Shown piece by piece: positions 14,696 to 22,340 of a stretch of DNA of 31,143 bases (positions within the stretch are counted from its first letter, which is position 1; each line of letters begins with the position of its first letter). Origin of the DNA: JAGLQA01 sp023135565. Lineage in GTDB: Bacteria > Acidobacteriota > Aminicenantia > UBA2199. The DNA lies in the NCBI GenBank assembly GCA_030639305.1, contig DAOWCY010000069.1:1-31143 (forward strand), written 5' to 3'. Made by a program: the position numbers and the translations under genes. The notes beneath the pieces are model-generated. The model saw nothing but the letters and a program-made list of their open reading frames with translations. It did no database searches and was not told the DNA's origin.

Positions 14696-14761
14696 TTTAA
14701 ACCTCGTACCGGCGGCCTTTCGATGTGTTGTACCGGGGGCTGCCGGTACGCAGGGTTTAAA
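14696..14761. repeat. Long hairpin with repeated GTACCGG units
   Basis: TTTAAACC plus GTACCGGC (14696-14713) pairs with GCCGGTAC plus GGTTTAAA (14742-14761), interrupted by a 2/3-nt bulge. Two extra GTACCGG copies sit at about 14686 and 14730. Placed 12 bp after the unknown gene, it may protect or end the transcript; no T-run follows. Confidence 0.55.
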
Positions 14762-14767
14762 ATTCGC

Positions 14768-15109
14768 GTGGATAGGAGTAGTTGAGTCGTGGAAAAGGGT
14801 ACTTGAGTCGTGGAAAGGGGTCACCGGGCCGTGGAAAAGGGGTACTTTAGTTGTGGAAAGGGGTCACCGGGCCGTGGAAACGGGGTACTTGAGCCGTGGA
14901 AAAGGGTCACCGGGCTGTGGAAACGGGGTACTTGAGCCGTGGAAAAGGGTCACCGGGCTGTGGAAAAAGGGTACTTTAGTCGTGGAAAGGGGTCGCCGGG
15001 CCGTGGAAAAGGGGTACTTTAGTCGTGGAAAGGGGTTACCGGGCCGTGGAAAAGGCGTACTTAGGTGGTGGAAAGGGGTCACCGGGCCGTGGAAAAGGGG
15101 ACAAGCTAA
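14768..15109. repeat. Minisatellite: 16 GTGG-starting units of alternating 21 and 22 bp
   Basis: Units begin GTGGAAA at 14789, 14810, 14831, 14853, 14874, 14896, 14917, 14939, 14960, 14982, 15003, 15025, 15046, 15068 and 15089; a degenerate first unit starts at 14768. From 14810 on, spacings are mostly alternating 21 and 22 bp, because two half-units alternate: one with AAGGGGTACTTTAGTC, one with GGGGTCACCGGGCC. The higher-order period is 43 bp. A frame through it (14853-15143) encodes only a low-complexity Arg/Gly/Lys repeat and is not credited as a gene. Confidence 0.85.
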
Positions 15110-15281
15110 GACAATAGCATCTCCATTCTCTCCATTCCTTTGAAACCTATGAACTGCAAGCAGTCGATCTTTTTTGCTGGGGAATTTTTAGGAAATATGA
15201 ACTTAATGACCTTGAATGGTATGATTGTTTCTCTCATAAGATAGAATGTGAAATGGAATATCTTAAATAAAAAAAGCGGCC

Positions 15282-15349
15282 CCTGTAATGCTAATTTCTT
15301 CAGGCTCGTTGCCAACCTATGGAAGGGAGCACCTGAAGAACATTACAGG
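15282..15349. repeat. Inverted repeat with ~17-bp arms
   Basis: CCTGTAATG...TCTTCAGG on the left pairs with CCTGAAGA-A-CATTACAGG on the right, with a few unpaired bases in the left arm and a 27-nt loop. It could be a small palindromic element or a structured transcript. Confidence 0.5.
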
Positions 15350-15472
15350 ACTTACCCGCTGTATATATTATATTCAATTATCTAAAAATGTCAACAAAAA
15401 AATCCACCGGAGGGCAAAAAAAAGGGGACAGGCAAGAAAAATGTTCTTTGGGGAAAAAATTCACAACCCGGA

Positions 15473-15504
15473 TTTTAATTATGGCGGATTCGCCATAATT
15501 AAAA
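15473..15504. repeat. Perfect 14-bp hairpin
   Basis: TTTTAATTATGGCG and CGCCATAATTAAAA flank the loop GATT. The flanking A and T runs make it terminator-like in either direction, although no clear gene ends nearby. Confidence 0.6.
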
Positions 15505-15577
15505 GTCAGACAGGATTATACAGTTATGGTAATTCTTCATGAAGCGCACCTCAACCCGGAAACAACGAAATAAACAA

Positions 15578-15653
15578 AAGTTTTGATCAAACTTTTACAA
15601 AAGTTTGGCCCCCGGCAGGGTCTGCCCTCCTACGTGGTGGGGCCGCCGAAGGC
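15578..15653 (+). repeat. REP-like palindrome A (with internal insertion)
   Basis: This copy has the AT-rich hairpin AAACTTTT/AAAAGTTT (one loop change) and the GC-rich hairpin. About 20 extra bases (TCTGCCCTCCTACGTGGTGG) lie within the loop of the GC-rich hairpin. Confidence 0.75.
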
Positions 15654-15703
15654 AAGTCTGTTTTAGATTTTTCCCAAATCTGGAAAGTTACACAAAAAAA
15701 GCC

Positions 15704-15733
15704 TTGAAAATAATTCCTGTATTGTGGTATAGT
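15704..15733 (+). promoter_or_regulatory. Promoter of the pseudokinase gene
   Basis: TTGAAA (15704-15709) and TATAGT (15728-15733) are 18 bp apart, about 30 bp upstream of the start codon at 15766. Confidence 0.55.
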
Positions 15734-15765
15734 GTTTCTTCTACCACACAAGTTTGGAGACAAAA

Positions 15766-18700
15766 ATGACTGAAAATATAAACGAAAAAAATAATTTGAA
15801 CGGGGAACAAACAAGAATCGGAAATTATAAGCTCCTCGATGTGCTGGGCAAAAGAGGCCGCAGTACGGTTTATACCGCCCTGCAGGAGTCGCCCGACCGC
15901 CGCAAAGTGGTGCTGCGGCTGATTAAAACCGACATGGATCGGAAAGATGTGACGGCTGCTTTCAAATCGGTGCAGCAAGCTTCCACCACCATGAGCCAGG
16001 CTAATGTGGCCCGGGTCTATGACGCCGGGATAACCGGCCAGGGTTATGCTTATTTCGTTACCGAATACGTGCCCGGTTTGCCTTTGACCGAATACTGCGA
16101 CAATTATAAACTGACTATTAAGCAGAGACTCACACTTTTCGAAGAGGTGTGCCGCATCATCCAGCAGGCCCATTTTAAAGGCATAGTACACTTAGGGCTT
16201 AAACCCTCCAGTGTGCGGGTCACTCCCCAGGGTGGAAAAACCGTCATAAAAATCGTCGATTTCGGCATTGCCAAAGTCCTGGCAGACCGGGATTTAATAG
16301 AGAATGCGCTTCATACCGGGGAGGAAGCGGACGCCCCGGTTTATATGAGCCCGGAGCAGGCGGCATTAAGCGATATGGACACGGATACCAGGACCGATGT
16401 CTACTCTTTAGGCGTTTTATTATACGAAATGCTGGCCGGCGCAACCCCTTTCGATAAAAAAGAACTGCAAAAAGACGATTTTATGGAGACCTTGCGAAAA
16501 ATCCGCGAAGAGGTTCCCGAACAGTTAAGTATCAGGTTCGACAGCTTAGGAGCCGCGGCGGATGAGATCGCCAGGCGGCGCAGAACTACAAAAATAGAAA
16601 TGATAAAACTTATGCAGGGCGACTTAGACTGCATCGTGAAAAAAACCCTGGAAAAAGAACGGCGCAAAAGATACGATTCGGTTTCAGCCTTAGCCGCCGA
16701 TGTGAGAAAACATTTAGAACACCGGCCGGTAACGGCTCATCCGCCATCACTGCTCTACAGCGCCCGAACATTTATGCATAGAAACCGGGCGGCAGCCATT
16801 GTCCTTGCTGCAATTGTTTTATTACTGGCAGGCATTTACTTCCGCAGTGTAATAGTCGGCATAAATGCAGGTTCCGCCGGTAGGGAAGCAGTACGCTTGA
16901 AACAGGAAGCCGATTACAACTTTGCCGCCGCCCTAAAAGAAAAAGCCAAAGCCTGTGCGGCCCGGAATGAATGGCAAATGGTCAGGTTTTTTTCCGTTAA
17001 TTCTTTACTCTTCCAGGCCAAAGCCAAACGATATTTAACCCCGGGAGATATACCCCTGCCTTATGAATTCCAGGGCTGGCTATTAAAATATACCTTACCC
17101 GGTTCCTCCCCCTTGTTCAGTCTCAGCAGCGATAACATTTATCTAAGCGCCGGCGATAAAGAAGGCGTGGTGAAAATATGGGAAACCGCCGCAGGTGGGG
17201 AAGCTTACATTTTACCGGGCAGCGCTGCGTTTATTAACTCGGTCTCTTTCGGTCCCGACGGCCGTTTTTTGGCCGTAGGCGGAAAAGAAGAAGCAAAAAT
17301 ATGGGATATTGCTAACAAACGGGAAGTTGCCGGCTTCGCCCCGGCGGATAAGCAGCAAATCCGCTCAGTTTGTCTCTGCCCCGGCGGGGAATACCTAACT
17401 GCCCTGTGCAGCGATGAGGTCAGGGTGTGGCAATTGGACGAAGAAAAAAAGGGCACTCTAATCGCCGCTATGAAAGGGAGCAGCAGCCACATGAAACAGG
17501 TGGTGTTCAGCCCTGACGGCAAGTACCTGACCACCTGGGACGATAAAGGGGAGATAAAACTGCGCCGCCTGCCGGGTCTCGAAGCAGCCATAACGCTGAA
17601 AGGGAACGGCGGCCCCATTTACTGCGCCGCATTCAGCGCCGACGGCAAACGCCTAACCGCGGGCGGAGACAAAGAGTTAAGCCTGTGGGATATATCTACC
17701 CGGAAAGTGGTGACACGAATAAGTGAAGAAGATGGGCCTGTCACCGCGGTTTGTTTCAGCCCGGACCGGCGCTATCTAACTTACGGCACCGCCGGCGGGG
17801 CAATCAAAATCCGCGAAACCGGCGCCGGCGGCAAAGAGACAGCGGTCCTAAAAATAGGCGACACCGTCGTCCTGGCTCTCGGTTACACAACCGACGGGCG
17901 CACTCTTTTCAGTTCCGGCGCGGATAAAATCATTCGTACCTGGGAAATGTATGACTTGAAAAAATCTCCCCGGTTACCGGGCAGCGCCGGTTACGGGTAT
18001 ACCGCCGCTTTTGGTCCCGGCGGCAAATACCTGGCCGCCGGAGGAGAGAAAACCGTCAAAGTATGGGAAGTCTCCGGCTGGCAAGAAGCTGTTACCCTAC
18101 AGGGAATAAAAAACCGCATCGAAGTATTGGCTTTTAGCCCGGACAAAGCGCATATCGCGGCCGGCGGCGGCAAAAGCGTTAAGATATGGAATCTATCTTC
18201 AGGCCGGGAAGCCGCTGCTTTAGAAGGCGGTTTAGAAGGCGTTAACTCGCTCAGCTACGACCCGGCGGGGAAATACTTAGCCGCCGGTGGGGAGAAAACC
18301 ATCAAGATATGGGAAATAAGCAGCGGCAGTGAAGTGGCTATTTTCCAGGGGGAAGACAACCGCATCGGCCCGGTTAGTTTCAGTCCCGACGGCAGGTACT
18401 TAGCCTCGGGAAGCAGCACAGGTATCATCGACATTCGCGATCTTTCCACTTTAGAATTGGCAGCCGTGCTAAAAGGTCATGACGGCCCGATTACTTCTAT
18501 CTGTTTCAGTCCCGACGGCAGCCGCATCGCCTCCAGCTCGGTTAGAGACAAAAGTGTAAAAATCCGCGGTATTTGGAGCAAAAAAAAAGTCATGGAGCTA
18601 AGAGGGCAAAAAAGCGAAGTATCCGCCGTAGTATTCAGTTCCGACGGCAAATACTTAGCCGCCGGCAGTAAAACCGGCGTTATCACGGTTTGGGAAACCG

Positions 18701-20370
18701 GGCGCGGTGAATTGATCCTTACTTTAAAAGGTGGCAGTCGAACCGCTGTGTACTTAGATTTCAGCCCGGACAGCGCTTACATCGCCGCCGCCAGCGGGCA
18801 AAGCCTGAAGATATGGGATTTTTCTTATTTTTTAAATTATCTTTATTTCGACTTAGAACGGCCTTATGAAATCGAAGCCGTTGAAGGAATATTAGAGCGG
18901 ATAAAAAAGGAGACCGGTTTCGTACTGGCGGGCATCACCCCCGTCACCCCCATGGACGCCTATGCCTATTATAATAAAGGTGAAAACTACTTAGAGAAAC
19001 AGGAGTATAACAAAGCCGCGGCAGCCTACAAACAATCCTTAGAGTTAAATCCCCGTTCCGCCGCCACCTGGTATGAGTTAGGCATAGCGCTGCGCAACAA
19101 CGGGAATTTTGCCGAAGCAGCCGCCGCCCTGCAAAAGGCTGCCCGGTTGAAACCCGGAGCCGCTAAAAACCACTTTGAATTAGGGCTTGTCTTTCGCCGG
19201 GAAGGGAAATATAACAAATCGGTGCAGGCTTTCCAAAAAGCCATCGAATTGGATCCCGGTTCCGCAAAAACCCGGTATGAATTAGGCGCTGCTTTCGGTT
19301 TAAAGAAAGAGTATGACCGGGCCATCGAAGCGTTCAAAAAATCCGTCGAAATCGCCCCTGATTATGGCGCTGCTTATTATGACCTGGGCCGCACTTATGA
19401 TCTGACCGAACGATATGCTGAAGCCGCCGCTGCTTTTGAGAAAGCCATAGAGATAAACCCCACCAACGAAGCCGCCCTGAACAGTTTAGGTATTACCCTC
19501 AATAAGATGGGTGAATTTGACCGCGGCATAGCCGCTTTCCGGGAAGCCGTGCAGATAAATCCCAAATTTGCCGCTGCCTGGAACAACATGGGCATCACCT
19601 ACCGGCGCAAAAAAAATTACGACAAAGCCATCGAATATCATAACCGCGCCATCCGCGTGAACCCCGCTTATGATTTAGCCTGGGATGCTTTAGGCAACAC
19701 TCATAATGTAAAAAGGGATTACGAAAAAGCTGCTGCCGCATACCGGCGGGCCATAAGAATCAATCCCCGTTCCTGGGGGTCTTACGGCAACTTAGGTTTC
19801 ATACATATGAGAAAAGGCGAATATACCAGGGCTGCCGCCGCTTTTGAGAAAACCGTAGAGATAAACCCGCGGTTTTTTGCCGCCTGGAACAGCCTGGGTG
19901 AGATATATGCCCGGGCGGGTAATTACAGCGGCAGTATAAACGCTTATATAAAAGCCGTAGGAATAAATCCCAATGATTTTGATGTGCGCAATCATTTAGG
20001 CAAGAGTTATTATTTAGAAGGCGACTACAGCGCAGCCATGGCGCAGTTCAGGACAGCCGTAAATCTCGATCCCCGGCATTATGCCGCTCATTTTCATATA
20101 GCTTTAACTTACCTGGCCCGCAAAGAGTTTGAAGACGCCTATGATTATTATCTCAAAGTGATGGACCAGTTGAAACCCGCCAAAGATTTTATTTCCGCTG
20201 CCATAAAAGACATCGACGCTTTGCTGGCTGAGAAACCCGATTATAATTTCGCTTATTTGGTACGCCGGTTTTTGTATAACAAAGCCGGGGAAAAAGTAAA
20301 GGCTGGGGAAGATTTAGAGCGTTTTATTAATTTTATAAAGTCCAGCAAGAAGAAGCAGAAGAAACAGTAA
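15766..20370 (+). CDS. Membrane-anchored Ser/Thr pseudokinase with WD40 and TPR repeats
   Basis: The protein has 1534 residues. ATG 15766 follows GGAGA at 7 nt; an in-frame TTG at 15754 overlaps that site and is rejected. Residues 18 to about 320 form a protein-kinase fold of the bacterial Pkn type, but key positions are changed. The Gly loop is LGKRGRSTVY, the ATP-binding Lys is Arg51 (VVLRLIK), the helix C Glu appears lost, HRD reads HLG (142-144), and the following Asn is Ser149. DFG (165-167) and MSPEQA remain. One membrane segment spans about 341-363. Fourteen WD40-like repeats (about 445-1022) would make two seven-bladed propellers, and twelve TPRs (about 1063-1471) follow. It probably scaffolds or senses rather than phosphorylates. 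It appears monocistronic and is flanked by REP copies. Confidence 0.85.
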   Translation: MTENINEKNNLNGEQTRIGNYKLLDVLGKRGRSTVYTALQESPDRRKVVLRLIKTDMDRKDVTAAFKSVQQASTTMSQANVARVYDAGITGQGYAYFVTEYVPGLPLTEYCDNYKLTIKQRLTLFEEVCRIIQQAHFKGIVHLGLKPSSVRVTPQGGKTVIKIVDFGIAKVLADRDLIENALHTGEEADAPVYMSPEQAALSDMDTDTRTDVYSLGVLLYEMLAGATPFDKKELQKDDFMETLRKIREEVPEQLSIRFDSLGAAADEIARRRRTTKIEMIKLMQGDLDCIVKKTLEKERRKRYDSVSALAADVRKHLEHRPVTAHPPSLLYSARTFMHRNRAAAIVLAAIVLLLAGIYFRSVIVGINAGSAGREAVRLKQEADYNFAAALKEKAKACAARNEWQMVRFFSVNSLLFQAKAKRYLTPGDIPLPYEFQGWLLKYTLPGSSPLFSLSSDNIYLSAGDKEGVVKIWETAAGGEAYILPGSAAFINSVSFGPDGRFLAVGGKEEAKIWDIANKREVAGFAPADKQQIRSVCLCPGGEYLTALCSDEVRVWQLDEEKKGTLIAAMKGSSSHMKQVVFSPDGKYLTTWDDKGEIKLRRLPGLEAAITLKGNGGPIYCAAFSADGKRLTAGGDKELSLWDISTRKVVTRISEEDGPVTAVCFSPDRRYLTYGTAGGAIKIRETGAGGKETAVLKIGDTVVLALGYTTDGRTLFSSGADKIIRTWEMYDLKKSPRLPGSAGYGYTAAFGPGGKYLAAGGEKTVKVWEVSGWQEAVTLQGIKNRIEVLAFSPDKAHIAAGGGKSVKIWNLSSGREAAALEGGLEGVNSLSYDPAGKYLAAGGEKTIKIWEISSGSEVAIFQGEDNRIGPVSFSPDGRYLASGSSTGIIDIRDLSTLELAAVLKGHDGPITSICFSPDGSRIASSSVRDKSVKIRGIWSKKKVMELRGQKSEVSAVVFSSDGKYLAAGSKTGVITVWETGRGELILTLKGGSRTAVYLDFSPDSAYIAAASGQSLKIWDFSYFLNYLYFDLERPYEIEAVEGILERIKKETGFVLAGITPVTPMDAYAYYNKGENYLEKQEYNKAAAAYKQSLELNPRSAATWYELGIALRNNGNFAEAAAALQKAARLKPGAAKNHFELGLVFRREGKYNKSVQAFQKAIELDPGSAKTRYELGAAFGLKKEYDRAIEAFKKSVEIAPDYGAAYYDLGRTYDLTERYAEAAAAFEKAIEINPTNEAALNSLGITLNKMGEFDRGIAAFREAVQINPKFAAAWNNMGITYRRKKNYDKAIEYHNRAIRVNPAYDLAWDALGNTHNVKRDYEKAAAAYRRAIRINPRSWGSYGNLGFIHMRKGEYTRAAAAFEKTVEINPRFFAAWNSLGEIYARAGNYSGSINAYIKAVGINPNDFDVRNHLGKSYYLEGDYSAAMAQFRTAVNLDPRHYAAHFHIALTYLARKEFEDAYDYYLKVMDQLKPAKDFISAAIKDIDALLAEKPDYNFAYLVRRFLYNKAGEKVKAGEDLERFINFIKSSKKKQKKQ

Positions 20371-20623
20371 TCGATCTACAATGAAAAGCGGCCCTCACCG
20401 GCTGCCCGCTTTGCGGCAGGGCAGCGCTTTCGCTTTTAAATTATCAAAAGCCCCGTACGCACGGGGAGGCGATTAGCGGCTTCGTCGCAGGGGCAGCGAG
20501 TGAGCGTTTTTGATTCTAATTAATAAGAAGTTTTGATTAAACTTTTTCAAAAGTTTAGCCCCCGGCAGGGCCGCCGGAGGCAAGTTTCCCGGAGTTCTCG
20601 AATGCCCGTTTGTAAATTCTTTT
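20371..20623. other. Intergenic hairpins and REP extension
   Basis: No gene is seen here. There is a CTGCCCGC/GCGGCAGGGCAG stem near 20408-20432 and a CCCCGT-ACGC-ACGGGG hairpin near 20451-20466. A GGGGCAGCGAGTGAGCG segment follows; it also precedes REP copies C and F, so the repeat unit extends about 35 bp upstream of the palindrome. Confidence 0.5.
20528..20581 (+). repeat. REP-like palindrome B
   Basis: It is a 54-bp unit: AAGTTTTGATTAAACTTTTT, CAAAAGTTTAGCC, then the GC-rich hairpin GCCCCCGGC-AGGGCC-GCCGGAGGC. It lies between the pseudokinase and the ferredoxin gene. Confidence 0.85.
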
Positions 20624-20652
20624 TTGCGGAACAAAACCGAATATGTTATAAT
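20624..20652 (+). promoter_or_regulatory. Promoter of the membrane ferredoxin gene
   Basis: TTGCGG (20624-20629) and TATAAT (20647-20652) are 17 bp apart. Confidence 0.5.
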
Positions 20653-20688
20653 TATCTCTTAATAAAACAACCGTCTTACGGAGGACAA

Positions 20689-21672
20689 ATGAAACGCTTA
20701 TTTCAAAAACTATTTTTCTTGGTCGGTCTCCTAACTACTCATGCATTAATGGCTCAAGAAGTTACCGAAGCCGCAAAACATGCCAGGCCCAAACCGCTTA
20801 CTTTTTTCGATTTCCTGCTGCAGCCTAAGTTTATCGTCATGCTGTTGATCGGTGCAGCCGTCCTCCTTTTATTAAAAACAAAAAAAATGAAAAAAAGTAT
20901 AAAAACCGGCCTGCTGCTGCTTTCCACCTTCCTTTTCGGCTTTGCCGGGAATATACCGGCGGACTTTTTCCACTCCTTTGCCATGCATCCATCTCCCATG
21001 TGCGCCGCCTCGAAACCCCTGCTTTTCGGTTTCCATATTCCTTTTATCGTCACCCTGGCGGTTATTTTTTTTTTGACGCTGGTGGGCCCGAAGCTCTTCT
21101 GCGGTTATATTTGTCCCCTGGGTGCAGTGCAGGAATTAATCTCCATGCTTGCCGCTAAACTAAAAATCACCAGGAAAAAGTTTTCTTTTGTCCCTGCTCA
21201 TACGGTAAGGCTGTTGATTTTTCTCCTGTTTATTTTTATCAGTGTCACCGCCGTGTTATACGAAACATATGAAGGCCAGGTGTTCCCCAAATCGCTTTAT
21301 GATTATATTAATCCTTTTCATGGCCTCGAATTCAGCGCGAATGCAAGTTTAATAGGTTATTTAATTCATTATTTGCCTTTTATTTTGGTGGTTATCCTGG
21401 CCTTTAAGTATTACCGGCCTTATTGTCATTTTGTTTGTCCTATCGGGATTTTTGCCCATGTCCTCGAGCAGGTTGCTTTATTCAAGATCAGTCTCAAAAG
21501 AAAAAGCTGCACCGACTGCGGCGTATGTGAAAAGAAATCCCCCTGTACAGCAGTGCCTGAAATTTTGAAAGAATCGCTTTTACGGCCCGACTGTTATGCC
21601 TGTAATGAGTGCATCGAGGTTTGTCCCGAGAAAGCTCTCGAAGTGGGCGTTAAAAGAACAACCCTAAAATAG
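20689..21672 (+). CDS. Membrane-bound 4Fe-4S ferredoxin-type protein (NapH/YccM-like)
   Basis: The product is 327 residues. ATG 20689 follows GGAGG; the frame upstream to 20533 crosses the REP copy and promoter and is not used. It has a signal or anchor segment and about five further membrane segments. Two conserved CxxxCP loops (FCGYICPLGAVQE near residue 137, YCHFVCPIGIFA near 246) are characteristic of the NapH/NosR/YccM family. Two C-terminal [4Fe-4S] sites follow (CTDCGVCEKKSPC near 275, CYACNECIEVCP near 302). Such proteins carry electrons between the quinone pool and a periplasmic or membrane partner. The partner is not in this window, so the pathway is unknown. Confidence 0.85.
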   Translation: MKRLFQKLFFLVGLLTTHALMAQEVTEAAKHARPKPLTFFDFLLQPKFIVMLLIGAAVLLLLKTKKMKKSIKTGLLLLSTFLFGFAGNIPADFFHSFAMHPSPMCAASKPLLFGFHIPFIVTLAVIFFLTLVGPKLFCGYICPLGAVQELISMLAAKLKITRKKFSFVPAHTVRLLIFLLFIFISVTAVLYETYEGQVFPKSLYDYINPFHGLEFSANASLIGYLIHYLPFILVVILAFKYYRPYCHFVCPIGIFAHVLEQVALFKISLKRKSCTDCGVCEKKSPCTAVPEILKESLLRPDCYACNECIEVCPEKALEVGVKRTTLK

Positions 21673-21719
21673 CCCCCGGTAGGGGCAGCGGGTGAGCGCT
21701 TTTGATTTTAAATAATCAG

Positions 21720-21773
21720 AAGTTTTGATCAAACTTTTTCAAAAGTTTGGCCCCCGGCAGGGCCGCCGGAGGC
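21720..21773 (+). repeat. REP-like palindrome C
   Basis: This 54-bp copy matches the consensus, AAGTTTTGATCAAACTTTTT then CAAAAGTTTGGCC and the GC-rich hairpin. The GGGGCAGCGGGTGAGCGCTT extension lies upstream. It sits between the ferredoxin gene and the convergent nuclease gene. The remaining bases to 21905 hold no gene. Confidence 0.85.
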
Positions 21774-21905
21774 AAAGTGATTTCATGGTAGTTCTTCATG
21801 ATGCGCGCCACACCCGGAGACGATGAAATCCCCCCCTGCCGCGAAGCGGCTTATAGGCCGGGTGCGCCGCACCCCCCGGAGGCAAAGTAATTTCATAGTA
21901 GGCTG

Positions 21906-22340
21906 TTATAATGGGATCGAGCATTCCCGGTTTTTAATCACCAGCTTCGTGTCCAGATCTCTTCTGAATTGCTTCTTTCGATTCTGGATTTCCGTACCGG
22001 AGATCGGGCAGTGACTCAAGATGGCATAGGCAAACTTCCCGGTAAATTCTTTTTCGATATATCCATTACCGGGAACGGCAATTATTTTGATCGTATTTTC
22101 TAATTGTTCCAGGGCGTGTCTTACCTTTCCTCCCTTTAACTCGATAAAATGAGCTTCCGCATTGTCAACTACGATCAACAGCCAGTCGCATCGTTTTCCC
22201 GAAATCTTTAAACAATCGTCTACTTCTACTTTAAGAACGGTTCGTTTGTTTTTATTGACGGCGGTAAACTTACTCTTTTTTTCAGATACGACTATTTTCG
22301 GGTCTTTTGACTGTCTGCCACATTTACCGAAAAAATACAT
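21906..22340 (-). CDS. Small putative PD-(D/E)XK nuclease, partner of the AAA ATPase
   Basis: The product is 144 residues. The start at ATG 22340 overlaps the ATPase stop as TGATG, so the two are translationally coupled. The core reads DWLLIVVDNAEAHFIELKGG followed by KVRHALEQLENTIKI. An Asp, then Glu-x-Lys on adjacent strands, then a helix with Gln, fits the PD-(D/E)XK nuclease fold; that is inference from the motif. Two cysteines are near the N-terminus. Paired ATPase plus small nuclease genes are a usual form of phage-defence module, but I cannot name this one. Confidence 0.65.
   Translation of the reverse strand: MYFFGKCGRQSKDPKIVVSEKKSKFTAVNKNKRTVLKVEVDDCLKISGKRCDWLLIVVDNAEAHFIELKGGKVRHALEQLENTIKIIAVPGNGYIEKEFTGKFAYAILSHCPISGTEIQNRKKQFRRDLDTKLVIKNRECSIPL

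Larger units (their letters stand above)
15110..15577. other. Gene-free stretch with two strong hairpins
   Basis: I see no gene here. Two inverted repeats are notable: CCTGTAATG/CATTACAGG with TCTTCAGG/CCTGAAGA (15282-15349), and a perfect 14-bp-arm hairpin with loop GATT (15473-15504). The segment at about 15523-15570 resembles sequence next to other REP copies (ATGGTAATTCTTCATGAAGC here, a close match near 21786). Confidence 0.55.

Noticed and set aside
14768..15109. CRISPR array
   Set aside because: The units have no variable spacers: consecutive 21-22-bp units are variants of two half-units, and no cas genes are present.
14768..15109. Replication origin with DnaA boxes
   Set aside because: A few units contain TGTGGAAA, whose complement resembles a relaxed DnaA box, but most have CGTGG; no dnaA, dnaN or AT-rich unwinding region is nearby.
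14853..15143. 96-aa protein
   Set aside because: It is a translation of the minisatellite (Arg/Gly/Lys repeats) with no ribosome site.
20533..20688. N-terminal extension of the membrane ferredoxin
   Set aside because: It would translate the REP palindrome and the promoter; the start after GGAGG at 20689 begins a normal signal segment.
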